The notes under the pieces are model-generated. The model did not search any database. It was given only the letters and a program-made list of their open reading frames with translations, and was not told the DNA's origin. The position numbers were made by a program, and so were the translations under genes. Shown in pieces: positions 22,881 to 34,894 of a stretch of 64,000 nucleotides of DNA; position 1 is the stretch's first letter; each line of letters opens with the position of its first letter. The DNA lies in assembly GCA_950097015.1 (NCBI GenBank), contig CATNEN010000008.1:3880501-3944500 (forward strand), written 5' to 3'. This DNA is from Macrostomum hystrix (taxonomy: Eukaryota > Platyhelminthes > Macrostomidae).

Positions 22881-24086
22881 ATATATCTAGCAAGTGTGTC
22901 CTCCAAACTTAACACATGTGTCCAATGAATCAGTATAAAAGTCAAAACGGCACAGAATGTCATTTAGGAGGCCTTGTTATTTATTGCATTTATAATATTG
23001 TTGCATACTTCTGGTCAGAACCACTTCAGTATATATCCACAACGAAGAAGGCGGCGGTGGTGAGCAGGAGGCGGTGCATCAGCAAGTCCGGTTTGATTAG
23101 ACACGAAAACACATTTTGTTTAATGAAACGCTTGTTTCAGAGAGCTCATCCCTAACTCCACTCAGAGCAGCGCGGTGGCATTGTGCTCTAGAGGTCTTTG
23201 TAAGTAAAATGAAACTTTTAAATGATTGTGAAGCTCTACTCGGGCCTGAAATAGACAGAAAACTGACTTTAAACTGTGCCGCTAGTTGACTTAAGAATAC
23301 ACACTGAGATTAGATAGCAAATAACCCTAGACCCTAGATTTGTTTCTGTGGTGCCTGTTTTTCTCAGGTCGACTGCTCGCCAAGGCCGTTGTGTTTGAGG
23401 CCGGTTTGTTTGGCTCGGCCTTGGCCTCGCCCTTTCTCTCCCTCCTCCCCCGGCCCTGCTCAGGGTGCCCTGTGCCGCCATCTGATTGGCTGGGCGCGGG
23501 CACTGACTGTCAACCCTTACCCCAGCCCTGCGTGGCTTTGCCCTTCCCGCCAATCAGCTTTGCGTAGCTTTGCCCGTCCACCCGGCCAGCGCGTACAAGC
23601 CTACCTCTCCCTGCGCGCTGGGGGCTTGACCCTGTCTGTGCATTGCCTCCCCTGTCTGCCCCCCTTGCTGCCCCATTTGTTTGTCAATATCTGCCCGTGC
23701 CGGGGCAACCGCGCTCGCTCTGGCGAACTTTAAGATTACATCGGTAAAAACGGAGTCTTACTGCGAAGTCTCAAGCTAATGCATACAAATAAACGAAATC
23801 GAAGTCTCCTGTCATCCTGCGTTCCGACCGGTAAGCGCTTCATTCGTGTCTTTCCTTTCGGAGTGCCAGGCCTGTACGGAGTACTGTATCTTACTTAGTA
23901 CTGTACTGCGTGATTATAGTGATTATTCGTATTATACTTAATAGTACTGTAGGCCGGGGATCCTGAACCGACCACAGTCACTACATTTCCTTATAGCGTG
24001 CCTTCAAGACACGCAAGACAATTTCACAAGAAATAGTGTATTTTAGAGTTTTGACGTGTTCTGAGTTAATTAGCCATGCCTGAATT
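22881..24086. other. Convergent spacer between channels B and C
   Basis: The middle part (about 23370-23730) is strongly GC- and pyrimidine-rich (GGCCTTGGCCTCGCCC, CTCCCTCCTCCCCCGGCCC), unlike its flanks. It may be the body of a SINE-C-like element, since both contain GGGTGCC and GCTCAGGG-type words, but I see no tRNA head. No gene supported. Confidence 0.4.
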
Positions 24087-27000
24087 TTAGCAAGCCGAGT
24101 TGATTTGGCTATGGCTTTTAGAATCGACACTGTCACCATCAGCTGCTTTCGCTGCCTGGTAATGCTCCGCAGTGGAAGCCATCGGCGTCGCTGACACATT
24201 GCGTAGTCGTTGGCGACGACTTGCTACCACCGCAAAGATGCGGGCAACTAGTTCGATGAGTTCGCACGCGGTCAGCACAGAGACACCCGACCAGAGACCT
24301 AGGGCACCTGTTTAGGATGAATTCGAATTGGCTGACAAAAGTGGGGTTTAGGCTGACTGGAGTGGGGTTGAGGCTGACTGGAGTGGGGTTGAGGCTGACT
24401 GGAGTGAGGTTGAGGCTGACTGGAGTGGGGTTGAGGCTGACTGGAGTGGGGTTGAGGCTGACAGGATTGGGGTTGAGGCTGACTGGAGTGGGGTTGAGTT
24501 TAAGTGGTTTATGGCTAGAAATGGCTGTGTTCCTGATTTAATGTTGACCATTAGTAGACGGATATCGTTCGTTCGTACCCCCTAAGTCGGCCATGAGGTT
24601 CTTGATAGTGTAGGAAGGCTCCTCCGTGACCTCCTGCCCAAATTCGGTGGCCGCCTGCACTGTGACCTTGGCCAGCCGCTTCTCCACCATGCGCAACTCG
24701 GTTTCGAACGCTTGCACATTGAAGGAGGAGGATTGCCAGCCATTGCTCACAGAATATTCGTATGCCTTTAAGTAGGAGTAGAACAGACTTCCTATGCCGC
24801 TAGAGCGTAAGAAGTTACTAGGATACGACCAGCCGCCAAGTTTTCCCATCAGGAAGTTGAAGGCATTCTCAGTTGTAAGGCCGGGCCATGGATAGACGGC
24901 CTGGCGCAGCGAGTATGAGCGAGTCTCGCACAGCGGTGGACAGGCCAGTCGGCGGGCCTCGCGTTCGTGACTGGCCTGCAGGCCGATCTGGGCCTGGGTG
25001 CACTGCTCCAGGCGGTCAAGCTCAGCGCTGGACAGATTCGTCGAGCCGTCAAAGCAGTGGCTGTGCAGCGATGCCATGTCCGATGGAATCGGCAGGAACG
25101 ATGGCAGGCAGCCGCACTGGGACACGAACTGCTGCACTTTGTAGGTGTTGACGCAGTCGTCCTGAGTGGCCCAATCGAAGCGAACTGTGCGACCAGTTGG
25201 ACGACTGCGGAATTGAAGAGGAAGTTGGTGATGAAGGACGCGGAGCATTTGGTGATGAAGGAGCGTTGGGAATGTTGGGATTCTTATTGCACATACGTGC
25301 CGGTCTCCTTGGAAGCGAGAATAGTCCTCAAAATGTTCAGCTTTTCCGACCATTCTATTGTTGAATAAAGCCTGCTCAGATTGGCAGTGTCCCTAAAATT
25401 GACGAAAATTATTTTGTGTTTATGAATCGAGACCTAGGCTAAACTAACTTTGAGATTGACAAAACTACAAATCCATCAAGCGATCACCATGGTAGCGAGG
25501 CCACCCATGCCCAGCTTGTGTTCCAGGTAGGCAGTGCGTAGGTAACAGGCGGCAAGCTCCGAGTGCAGGGCTGACTCGGCGGCTTCGGGAAGCGGACGGT
25601 GCGGTCGTAGCGAAGCTTGAGCTCAGCGTGCTGTCCGGGGCTGACTAGAATCGAGTCGGAGCGGCGCGGGTACTGGCCAGCGGGAACCACAGCTACCTGA
25701 TTATTAGTTTCAGATGATCAAAACTATACGAGCTACTCAATTCATCATGTTCTGTTTGTGTTTAATTATGCTATACCGATACAACTAATTAGCTTTCTGA
25801 TATTTTCTAGTGCAGCTGAAAACCATTGCGACAATGCAGAGTAATGAGTCGATGTTTTGCTATTTGAGCGACCTTCCAAGCCAAAGTGAAACTCAATCCC
25901 GTTAAGTCTCCTTACTCTCAATGCGCTCATGGTGTCGTCTGAATCCAGCAGCCCTGACGTGAGCACAGCTGCCGTCTTGCTCAGGTTGGCGAACTGCCTT
26001 CCAAGCGTGTCCGTGTCATCGGTGAAGTAGCTGAAGGTCAGGCGGGATTCCGTCGCCTTGTTAGTTGTAAACAGCTCTGCGAAGCCGGAGGTGTTGAAGC
26101 GATGGCAGGGTCCCAGCTGCGGATGCAGCACAGTCTGGAAGTTGAGCAGGGAGCAGGGGTGACCTGCAAAGCTGCAGTCGGTCAATCCGATGCCCAGGCT
26201 ACTGCCGAAACGCGTAGCAAGCTGATCGGCACCGACCCTTTCGCGTATCACGCTTGTAACTGCACGAATTTTTGTGTCTGCAAGATGCAAAAGTTTCATC
26301 CTTTGAAATTTCGAAACTGAAGGCAGAAATGGACGAAACAATATAAGACGGTTCGAGACGAGGCGAGGCGAGACGAGACGAAATAAGACTGACAAGACGA
26401 GACGAAACGAGACGAGACGAAACGAGACGAGATGAGATGAGAGGAGACGAGACGAGATGAGACGAAATAAGATGATACGAAACGAGACGAGATGAGATGA
26501 GATGAGACGAGACGAAACGAGACGAGATGAGATGAGATGAGACGAGACGAGACGAGATGAAACGAAATAAGATGAGACGAGACGAGACGAAATAAGACTG
26601 ACAAGACGAAACGAAACGAGAAGAGACGAACCGAGATGAGAGGAGACGAGACGAGATGAGATGAGAGGAGACGAGACGAGATGAGATGAGAGGAGACGAG
26701 ACGAGATGAGATGAGAGGAGACGAGACGAGATGAGATGAGAGGAGACGAGACGAAATAAGATGAGAGGAGACGAGACGAAACGAGACGAGACGAAACGAG
26801 ACGAGATGAGATGAGACGAGACGAGATGAAATAAGACGAGACGAAACGAGACGAGACGAGATGAGACGAGACGAAACGAAACGAGACGAGATGAGATGAG
26901 ATGAGATGAGACGAGACGATGTAAGATGAGACGAGATGAGCAGAGACATGACAAACGTAAAGATTTTTAGCGCTTTTATACTTAATAGTTTAAGAAATTA

Positions 27001-29864
27001 ATAAAAAAATTAATACTTTTATAATCCAGATAAGTCATAGCCCAGGCAAGTCGAATGTGGGTTGAAAAACTTGAACTCACGGCAGGTGTCCATATTGCAG
27101 GTGTTGAAGTCGACAATGTCACCAATACGATAGGCGCACACAGGCCACACAGAGTCGATCATTGTTATGCGCCTAAAATGTTAGAAATCGATTGAGTTTC
27201 GGATGTAACTAGCTGTCAATCGCAGGCATGTATCAGGTAGCACAGCTGGCTGTTGCAGTTACCGGGCCACGAGACTGTTATCAGGCAATAAATACACGTA
27301 GTTGAGCACGACTCTGGCTGGTCTGCAGTAGGAATGGTTCAGCTCCATGTCTGATGTTTCGATGCTGACGTTCATAATTCTGCCTACAATTTAGGTTGCG
27401 GTATACATGGGTGCAATATTGATGCACAATGGCTGGCCTTTTCTATCAGCTACTCACTCATCAGCGCATCCGGATGGACTGGGTATTCCATGCTTCCGGA
27501 CTCCAAGCCGGTTTTGAGTTCAGCCCAGTTCAAGCAGGGCTGCTGGCGCCGGGAGACTCGCTGATAGCCGGTGTACCGCTGCAGCTGCTGGTTGCTGAAC
27601 ACACCGCCGACGTCCGCGTTCAGGCAGTCGTATTTTTGCGACATAGCTGCGAGACATGATGGCAAAGTGCATCGGTGATAACAGCGTGAGGTGTGATAGC
27701 AACGAACACGCGTTGTCTACTACTCACGACAGTAGGGCACGTTGCAGTAGGTGGCCGCAAGCCCGCCTCCTTCAGTTCGATAGAAGCAGTAGGGACCTTG
27801 GCTGAAGCTGCTGACAGACGTCCTATAGGGCAGATACAGCAGCTTTGGGGCTAAAATGCACAGTGAAATTCCATTGAATAGGTCTGGTGCATTTTGAATT
27901 TGCTTCGAGACAAATTTCTAGAGCCCTGGAAGCAAAAGTTTGGGTTGTGATATACGAGGTAAATGTGGCCTCGCCGCGTTATCGACCTCAGGAGACAGGT
28001 GCTAACCGTTCTGCCACTCACCCCCTAAGGATCTGGAAGCAAAGCTGGTCTATATGAATTCCCCGCTTAAATGCCAAAGTACGCAGAAAAAAACACTTCA
28101 AATCTCACCGGAATTCGATATTCGAAAGACATTGATAAGCCCATTGGTTGCCGAGCCGCACACCTGCGAGTAGTTGCCTGGACAGCTAGTCCAGCAGCCT
28201 GTCACCGGGCTGGCCCAGGCGCCTCCACGCGAGCAGTAGCAACGGTTGTCAACGAGGCCCATATGGCTAAAGTCCCGCCCGTAGCAACAGTGGGCGCAAA
28301 CTTCGTAGGTCAAGTCGAACAGCTGGTCCTCCAGGCAGAGCTCGGTGAAGTTGGCACCGCTGGCGTTGATTATTGGTAGGCAACCGACGGGATCGAGGAT
28401 CGGACCTGCGGAGTTTGAATAGACACTAGAGTTTGAGATGCTTCAAAAAACTAATCTCTACAGCTGGAGGCCAAGATGCAACAATGACAATCAAAACTTC
28501 TTGTTCAGAAACGCAAGTACGTTGCACTCATAAATTAACGACTCCAATCGATCACAATCATTGTTGCGTTACATCGACTACGAATAGTGTTACCTCAAGC
28601 CGACTACAATACAAGGTGCATCAAGCCTGCGAATTAAAACGCTGAGAAAGTACACGTCCGTCAGCAAAAAACTCACGGCTGGCGATATCATAGAAGTCGG
28701 TCAGAGGCAGGCCAGGCGGCTGCCGGCAGCTTCTCTCGCTGTCTGCGTAGCGAGCTTTGAAAATCATTGCTGCCAGATCGTTCAGGCCGGCAGCCTGCAG
28801 CTCAATGGCGGCGTCATTCCAGCCGATGCAGTCGCTGAAGGTCACGTAGGGCTTCAACTCGAAGGCTGACTGGACTTCGCCTGAGTAGAGCGACACAACA
28901 GAGAGGCTGCCGGAGTACTCCTCACCAGACAGGCTCCTGCGGCACTTTGAAGTATCTTGAGGAAAACAGATGTTCGGAATAATTGCAACAGAACAGATTG
29001 CCTAACAGTAGAAAGAACACGAGGGGTGTTTCAAATACCCACCTATTTTTCTGCATCTCCCAAATTACTCAACGAATCGCCATGAAAATGCAGAACACGA
29101 GCTACAATTTTCCGCTGTATCCGATGCAACATTCCCATAATCACAAAACATTGCCATCGTCGAGAAATTCAATGATTATCGTCAGGGTGTCTGGTGGCCA
29201 AAAACAACCAATAAAGCCATAATTTTTCTGCTCAGAAAATTTCCTCATGTAACTATGTGAGCTATTATTGTTGATCATAAAATATTTGAATATATATTTC
29301 TTCTCAGACAACTCAATTAACTCAAGAATGCTCACCTTGGCCCATGTACTGCAGCACGGCACTGATGTTGGCCTCAACAGCTGACATCACATGGCCGAGG
29401 GCGACAGCGGTGTCCGCCAGCTGCTGCGGCATGGCCTCGAACAGGTCGGTGCGCTCAGTCACAATGCTGAACCTGAGCTGGTCCGTCTTACATTTGGTAT
29501 TGCATCTTTTATTGTTAATCACCGAGTTGCTGCTTATTCCAGTAGTCAAGCGGCTCATTGTCACCAGATCCGTGGGACAAAAGTACACGTCGGGAAACTC
29601 GAACGGCAGCGAGGTTGACAGGCTGGTTGAGAGCGGCACACTCACGAACTGCAGGCCCAGAGTGTACATGTGGTAGGTGAAGCCACCGTAGGTGCCGAGC
29701 AGGAAGCACAGCCACAGGGCCCTTCCAAAGGGGGTGGCTTGCGCGCCGAACCTGCCCAGTCCGTGGGCGGTGGTGTATTCGCAGAACTGTGCCAGAAGGA
29801 CCCGACCACCAGCCGCTCTGCGTGGTTCCTTTTCGCCTTGGTCTGTCAGCGATTCTTGATTCAT
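24087..29864 (-). CDS. DEG/ENaC-family channel C with kringle and WSC ectodomain
   Basis: Paralogue of channel B on the other strand, 1047 residues. Exons in order: 29864-29336, 28955-28677, 28405-28109, 27850-27728, 27646-27458, 27383-27263, 27172-27081, 26277-25916, 25696-25488, 25392-25297, 25204-24579, 24307-24087. Intron phases match B at every position, and three exons (362, 209 and 96 nt) have identical lengths. Domains as in B: TM1; kringle 1 first half (KCRRSLSGEEYSG, DCIGW, SCRQPPG); WSC (GCLPI, VCAHCCYG, RCYCSRGG, CPGNYSQVCGS); kringle 1 second half (GPYCFY, TYCNVPYC); kringle 2 (DCLNAD, YTGYQ, PCLNW, SYCRPA, VCAYR, NTCNM, DTC). Then the palm (CSLLNFQTVLHPQLGPCHRF), a Cys-rich pre-TM2 region (QCGCLPSFLPIP) and TM2. 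The cytoplasmic tail after TM2 is longer than in B and unrelated to it. Start chosen at the first ATG in frame before FCEYTTAHG. Confidence 0.9.
24338..24505. repeat. 21-bp minisatellite in last intron of channel C
   Basis: About eight units of 21 bp (core GGGGTTGAGGCTGACTGGAG). It lies just before the final exon in the transcribed direction. Confidence 0.93.
26335..26945. repeat. Pentanucleotide-based array (GACGA/GATGA)n
   Basis: About 610 bp built almost only from GACGA, GATGA, GAGGA and AACGA pentamers, with some AATAA. It lies in intron 7 of channel C, between the exons ending at 27081 and starting at 26277. All frames are open on the minus strand, which yields meaningless Ser/Leu/Arg-rich frames. 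Confidence 0.95.
27950..28028 (-). mobile_element. SINE-B head fragment
   Basis: GTAAATGTGGCCTCGCCGCG, GCTAACCGTTCTGCCACTCA and CCCCCT are the reverse complement of the SINE-B head. It lies in the intron between the WSC exon and the second kringle-1 exon of channel C. Confidence 0.75.
29025..29220. repeat. Dispersed repeat family D (copy 2)
   Basis: GGTGTTTCAAATACCCAC, TTTTCCGCTGTATCCGAT, ATCACAAAACATTGCCATCG, GAGAAATTCAATGATTATCG and CAGGGTGTCTGGTGGCCAAA match the 41.06-kb copy in order. Lies in intron 1 of channel C. Confidence 0.7.
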
Positions 29865-30328
29865 TTTTTCCTGCTGATTTTTTTTAGCCTCTGTGCGTTT
29901 TCCTTTTTATTTAAATATACGGCTTTGCTGGGGTCAATGCTGGGAGGACAGTAGATGCTGGCACTGGGAAAAACTGGCCAAATAATGATTAAGCTGAGGC
30001 TATGATGCGGGAAGTCAAGAGAGGCGACTCAATTTATCTCATTACTCATACCTGACACAAGCAGCGGCGGCAAAGTCATATGATGAGCAGCGGATAAGGC
30101 ATTTCAGTGACATAAATTTATGTCAGAATCCACATTCATGCGCTCCCAGGTTACTTATCAATTTATATTTTACTCAGGATGAAAAAAGCCGCAATTAGCA
30201 AACAGAGCTGCGTTGTGATAGCGCTCTGTTCTGTCAACCACGGACAGAACACGGACTGTTCTGTTCTTTTCTGTTCTTTCCTGTCATGTTCTGTTCAGTT
30301 TTTTTGTCTGAATTAATAGTTAATTTTA
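29865..30328. other. 5' flank of channel C
   Basis: Presumed promoter side of channel C. There are pyrimidine-rich patches just upstream of the start and a run of CTGTTCTGTTC words at 30230-30300. No core promoter motif can be named. Confidence 0.4.
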
Positions 30329-30637
30329 TAATTAATAATAATAATAATAATATTTGATTACACCTGCCCAAATTGGGTCAGATTTGCAGCCGACAGCACA
30401 GCCGCAGCTAATGCGCGGCGCATCTGATGGCTGCGTTCAGTCCATGGACTGGGGGGACGCCACACCCACCTTCAATTATCACAGCTAATGCTGGTACCCA
30501 TTTAACAGCGGGGTGAACTGAAGCAATTGAGAGTTGAGTGTCTTGCTAAAGGACACAAATTGTTCCAATGGAGTCGGGAATAGAATCCCCGACCTTAAAG
30601 TTGTGAGTCCGACGCCCTAACCACTAGGCTACAACCT
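30329..30637 (-). mobile_element. SINE-A, full length
   Basis: On the minus strand it begins GGTTGTAGCCTAGTGGTTAG (A box) and GTCGGACTCACAACTTTAAG, with a B-box-like GGGGATTCTATTCCCGAC. It continues through the GTCCATGGACTGAACGC body and GGCTGCAAATCTGACCC, and ends in an (ATT)n tail at 30329-30350. Confidence 0.88.
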
Positions 30638-31129
30638 TCTTTGTCTACATTGTCTACGTTGTCTAGGCTACAACCTACAACCTCGTCTTTCTTGTCAAGA
30701 ACGCGGTCCAACATAGTGTAATAACACAAACAAGCACAGTTAGTGCATAAAACAATAGACCTTCTGGCACCAGAAAACATATTATTCTTAGTCCTATTTT
30801 GCTCGTAGTGTCTAGCAGACTAATTTGATCAAAAAAAATTGCCTACCACGTTTCATGACCAGCGCACTACTTTACTAGCAGCCAATGCTGCAATACTTGT
30901 ACTTTACCCTATTCTATACGTCTTCTATATAACACAATCTACCGCCTGCAGGCACTAGAGCTAGTTAAGGCTCTGATTATAAATAACAGTATAAATAATA
31001 TTTTGCTTTACCTTGTAATAAGCGTTTTCTACTTGTTGCTATTGCCCGATGTTCAGTAGTACAGTTAGCGTATTTTGTACATTAAAAAAATAAAAAAACT
31101 GCTTTTATTTAAAATTCTTTCAAATAGCT

Positions 31130-31395
31130 CAGATTGGTTAACTAAGTCAGTTCCTTCAGTTATGACCATAGACAGTATAGACTAGATCGGTTGAGAAAGT
31201 CAGTTCCTTCAGTTATGACCATAGACAGTATAGCTCAGATCGGTTGATTAAGTCAGTTCCTTCAGTTATGACCATAGACAGTATAGACTAGATCGTTTGA
31301 GAAAGTCAGTTCCTACAGTTGTAGCCATAGACAGTATAGCTGCGATCGGAGAGAGAGTCAGTAGCTCTAGCTTGCCCATAGACAGCGGCTGAAAT
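31130..31395. repeat. ~53-bp repeat, array 1
   Basis: About five units of roughly 53 bp containing AAGTCAGTTCCTTCAGTTAT and GACCATAGACAGTATAG. The last unit is diverged. The same unit reappears 3.3 kb away at 34670-34860. Confidence 0.9.
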
Positions 31396-32335
31396 AGGAA
31401 ATTGGCACACAAGGTGCAAGCATAGAATGCTTGAATTTTTGTTATCCTAGACCTAAATATTAAATGTGGATTTTTTTTTCATATCATTCGCAGAATTTTG
31501 TCTTTTCAACTTTTCACTCAGTATCTGCACCTCGCGGAGCATTCAAACGAACCTGATTTGTTGCACAATCTCTGATTTAGGCTTGCTTTTAAAAAGAATA
31601 ATAATATTCTATTATTCTGAGAAAAAATGGTAGATTGTGATCTAAAATGGAAAGCTTTTTATTTAGACTCGCATCTAACTTGTTTGGTGATAAAATCGGC
31701 AGATATGCTATTGGTCACACTGATTTCAATCCAATATTTTTTTAGTTTCATTTTCATTTGGCGCAGCTACCCCAGTAGAGTTTCAGAATCTTTGATAACG
31801 AATATTGAAATGGTTTCACACCGGCAAGTCTTGTTACAACTGGCTCTGCGGCATGCCATTAGGAAAAGGAAAGCTTGGGGAGTTTTTTGATGCAACAGCA
31901 AAGATAAACTAAATCCCCCTCTGGGAAGCGAACACGGGATTCTCGTATTCATCTTAGCGCTGAGAAAAAATGAGAGAAAATTTAGAAGATTGACGTCTTG
32001 GTGGGCTGCTGCTGCTGCTGCTGCTGCATAGATGACGACTGTTCCAACATTTCCTACCTGGTAGTTGCCCCGCTGTGAGTTACTTCCAACGAGAACCGAA
32101 CTGCCCCCGCTGTGTACGGGCCAGTTGCGAGAGGCGGACAGGACCGAGAGGGGAAAAGCTCTTTAGTTTAGAAATGCGGATGGCACAACTGAAGTCAGAA
32201 TGAAGGCCCAGCTTCAAAGGCTTTCGATTCGACGACATATTTTAGAAGACCGTTTTTTCAATGCCTCCTCCCTCCCTCTCTGGTTATCACAGCCGCCTGT
32301 CAATAAAAATTAGTGTCCATTTCGATTCTGTACAG
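31396..32335. other. Spacer without recognisable gene
   Basis: Unique AT-rich sequence with a short (CTG)n run near 32007-32028. An open frame at 31627-31890 has no supporting features. Confidence 0.4.
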
Positions 32336-33014
<679 letters not shown>

Positions 33015-33534
33015 TTTTTAGCGTTCTCTTCGGTAGAATTGTCTGCGCAGGTATCTAGAAGGCCATTTAAACAGAGAGTTTTCATAGGCCGAATCACAGC
33101 AGAAGTCATGCCTGTTTTCTGTGCTGTCAATCTGCCGGACCCGGAGAGGTGAAGGGGAGGTCCGCGGTTCGCGCAGTTGTTTGTTAAACACCGAGGCCGG
33201 GGGTGTCCATCATCAGCGGGGGTCGTTCCACCTCCAGATGAAGCTGGGGCGGGGAATGAGGAAATTTATCCCCCTCGGAATCCTAGAAATGCTGCCGAAT
33301 TCCGACCCGTGGCCAGAACAGAACTTATAGCGAAGTTATTATTTTTTCGTCGGCTAGTGATTGACAGGTTTTTTGGGATAACTATTTCTGATGCGGTGGA
33401 TGGATCTCGAATCTTCCCAAAAAAGCATCCCTCCTTACCCAAAATGTGCTTCCCACTGTACAGCAGGCAGTGGGTGTGTTGGGATCTGTGTTTATTTTTT
33501 AACAAAAGCCAGTGCATTCGACCAAACCATCGTA

Positions 33535-34085
33535 CGAGTAGATGGTCTCTGCAATGTCTAGATCTGTCTCCATAGTGTCTAGATCTGCCTCCATAGTGTC
33601 TAGATCTGTCTGACAATGTCTATAGATGTGTCTCTACAATGTCTATATCTGTCTCTAGATTGTCTAGATCTCTCCATAAAATGTCTATATCTGTCTCTAC
33701 AATTTCAATATCTGTCTCTACAATGTCTATATCTGTATTTTAATTGTCTAGATCTGTCTCACAATGTCTATAGATGTGACTCTACAGTGTCTAGATGTGA
33801 CTCTACAGTGTCTAGATGTGTCTCTACAGTGTCTAGATGTGTCTCTACAGTGTCTAGATGTGTCTCTACAGTGTCTAGATGTGACTCTACAGTGTCTAGA
33901 TGTGTCTCTACAGTGTCTAGATGTGTCTCTACAGTGTCTAGATGTGTCTCTACAGTGTCTAGATGTGTCTCTACAGTGTCTAGATGTGTCTCTACAATGT
34001 CTAGATGTGTCTCTACAGTGTCTAGATGTGTCTCTACAGTGTCTAGATGTGTCTCTACAATGTCTAGATCTGTCTGCAATGTCCC
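33535..34085. repeat. 21-bp minisatellite (CTCTACAGTGTCTAGATGTG)
   Basis: About 26 units of 21 bp, degenerate at the left (ATATCTGTCTC variants) and homogeneous at the right. It lies in the spacer downstream of ZIC. Confidence 0.95.
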
Positions 34086-34669
34086 GGTCTCTGTGTAGAA
34101 ACTAAATATAGTTTAGTTTAGATCCGGGTTACAACTTTGAGTGTTCAACTTTGAGATAATAAAACATGTGTCTGTAGACTGGAAAATGAATAAAGAATAA
34201 AGCTAGCCAATGTTGTCAAAATTCGCTTACTATAACAAATTACAATTATTCTAATTCTGTAAGTAGAAAAGTTTACATATTAAAAAATGTAATTGAAAAA
34301 GAATTTAGGTTTTTTTCTACACAGTCAATGCCGCTTTATGGGAAATCAAAATATGGAAATCCTGGTTTAAGAAAGTCAGCCAAGCCGCTCATAGAAACTG
34401 GAAAGTATAAGTCAGCATAAATTGATCAAATAGTTTTCAAATTGAATATCATAAATAATATGAACAGAAATTTGTCCTGAACATTTTCAAGAGCTGCGAA
34501 ATTATTCATGTCTAACGCAAATCAAGATTGGGAACAAAGCACAAAGTATGCTAGCTTGAAAATAGTTAAATAATTGCACCGATGTCTATGGCGAAAATCG
34601 AATTTTAGGTTTTCATTTACATTTCCGGATTTTAGTCCATTGTCTAGTCCTGGCAAAAAATCTAACGTT
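34086..34669. other. ZIC 3' flank
   Basis: AT-rich sequence with no gene. It probably includes the ZIC 3' UTR and termination region, but I see no clear minus-strand AATAAA here. Confidence 0.35.
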
Positions 34670-34862
34670 ATGGCTAAAGCAGTATTCAGTTATGGCCATA
34701 GACAGTAGCTGAGGACGGAGAAGGAGTCAGTTCCATCAGTTTTGACCATAGACAGTAACTGATAAAGGAAAAGGAGTCAATTTCTTCAGTTATGACCATA
34801 GACAGTAGCCAGGATCGGAGAGGGAGTCTGTCTGTTGTTATTTCTATCATAGACAGTTCACA
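34670..34862. repeat. ~53-bp repeat, array 2
   Basis: Three to four diverged units containing CAGTTATG(A/G)CCATAGACAG and GGAGTCAGTTCC, the same family as 31130-31395. It ends about 30 bp from the ZIC stop codon and is probably part of the ZIC 3' UTR. Confidence 0.88.
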
Positions 34863-34894
34863 TATTTTGGGGCGATTAAAAGGCTCTGTGACAA

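Noticed and set aside
26199-26954. Ser/Leu/Val-rich minus-strand frame (VSSRLVSSHLISS)
   Set aside because: It translates the GACGA/GATGA pentamer array in intron 7 of channel C.
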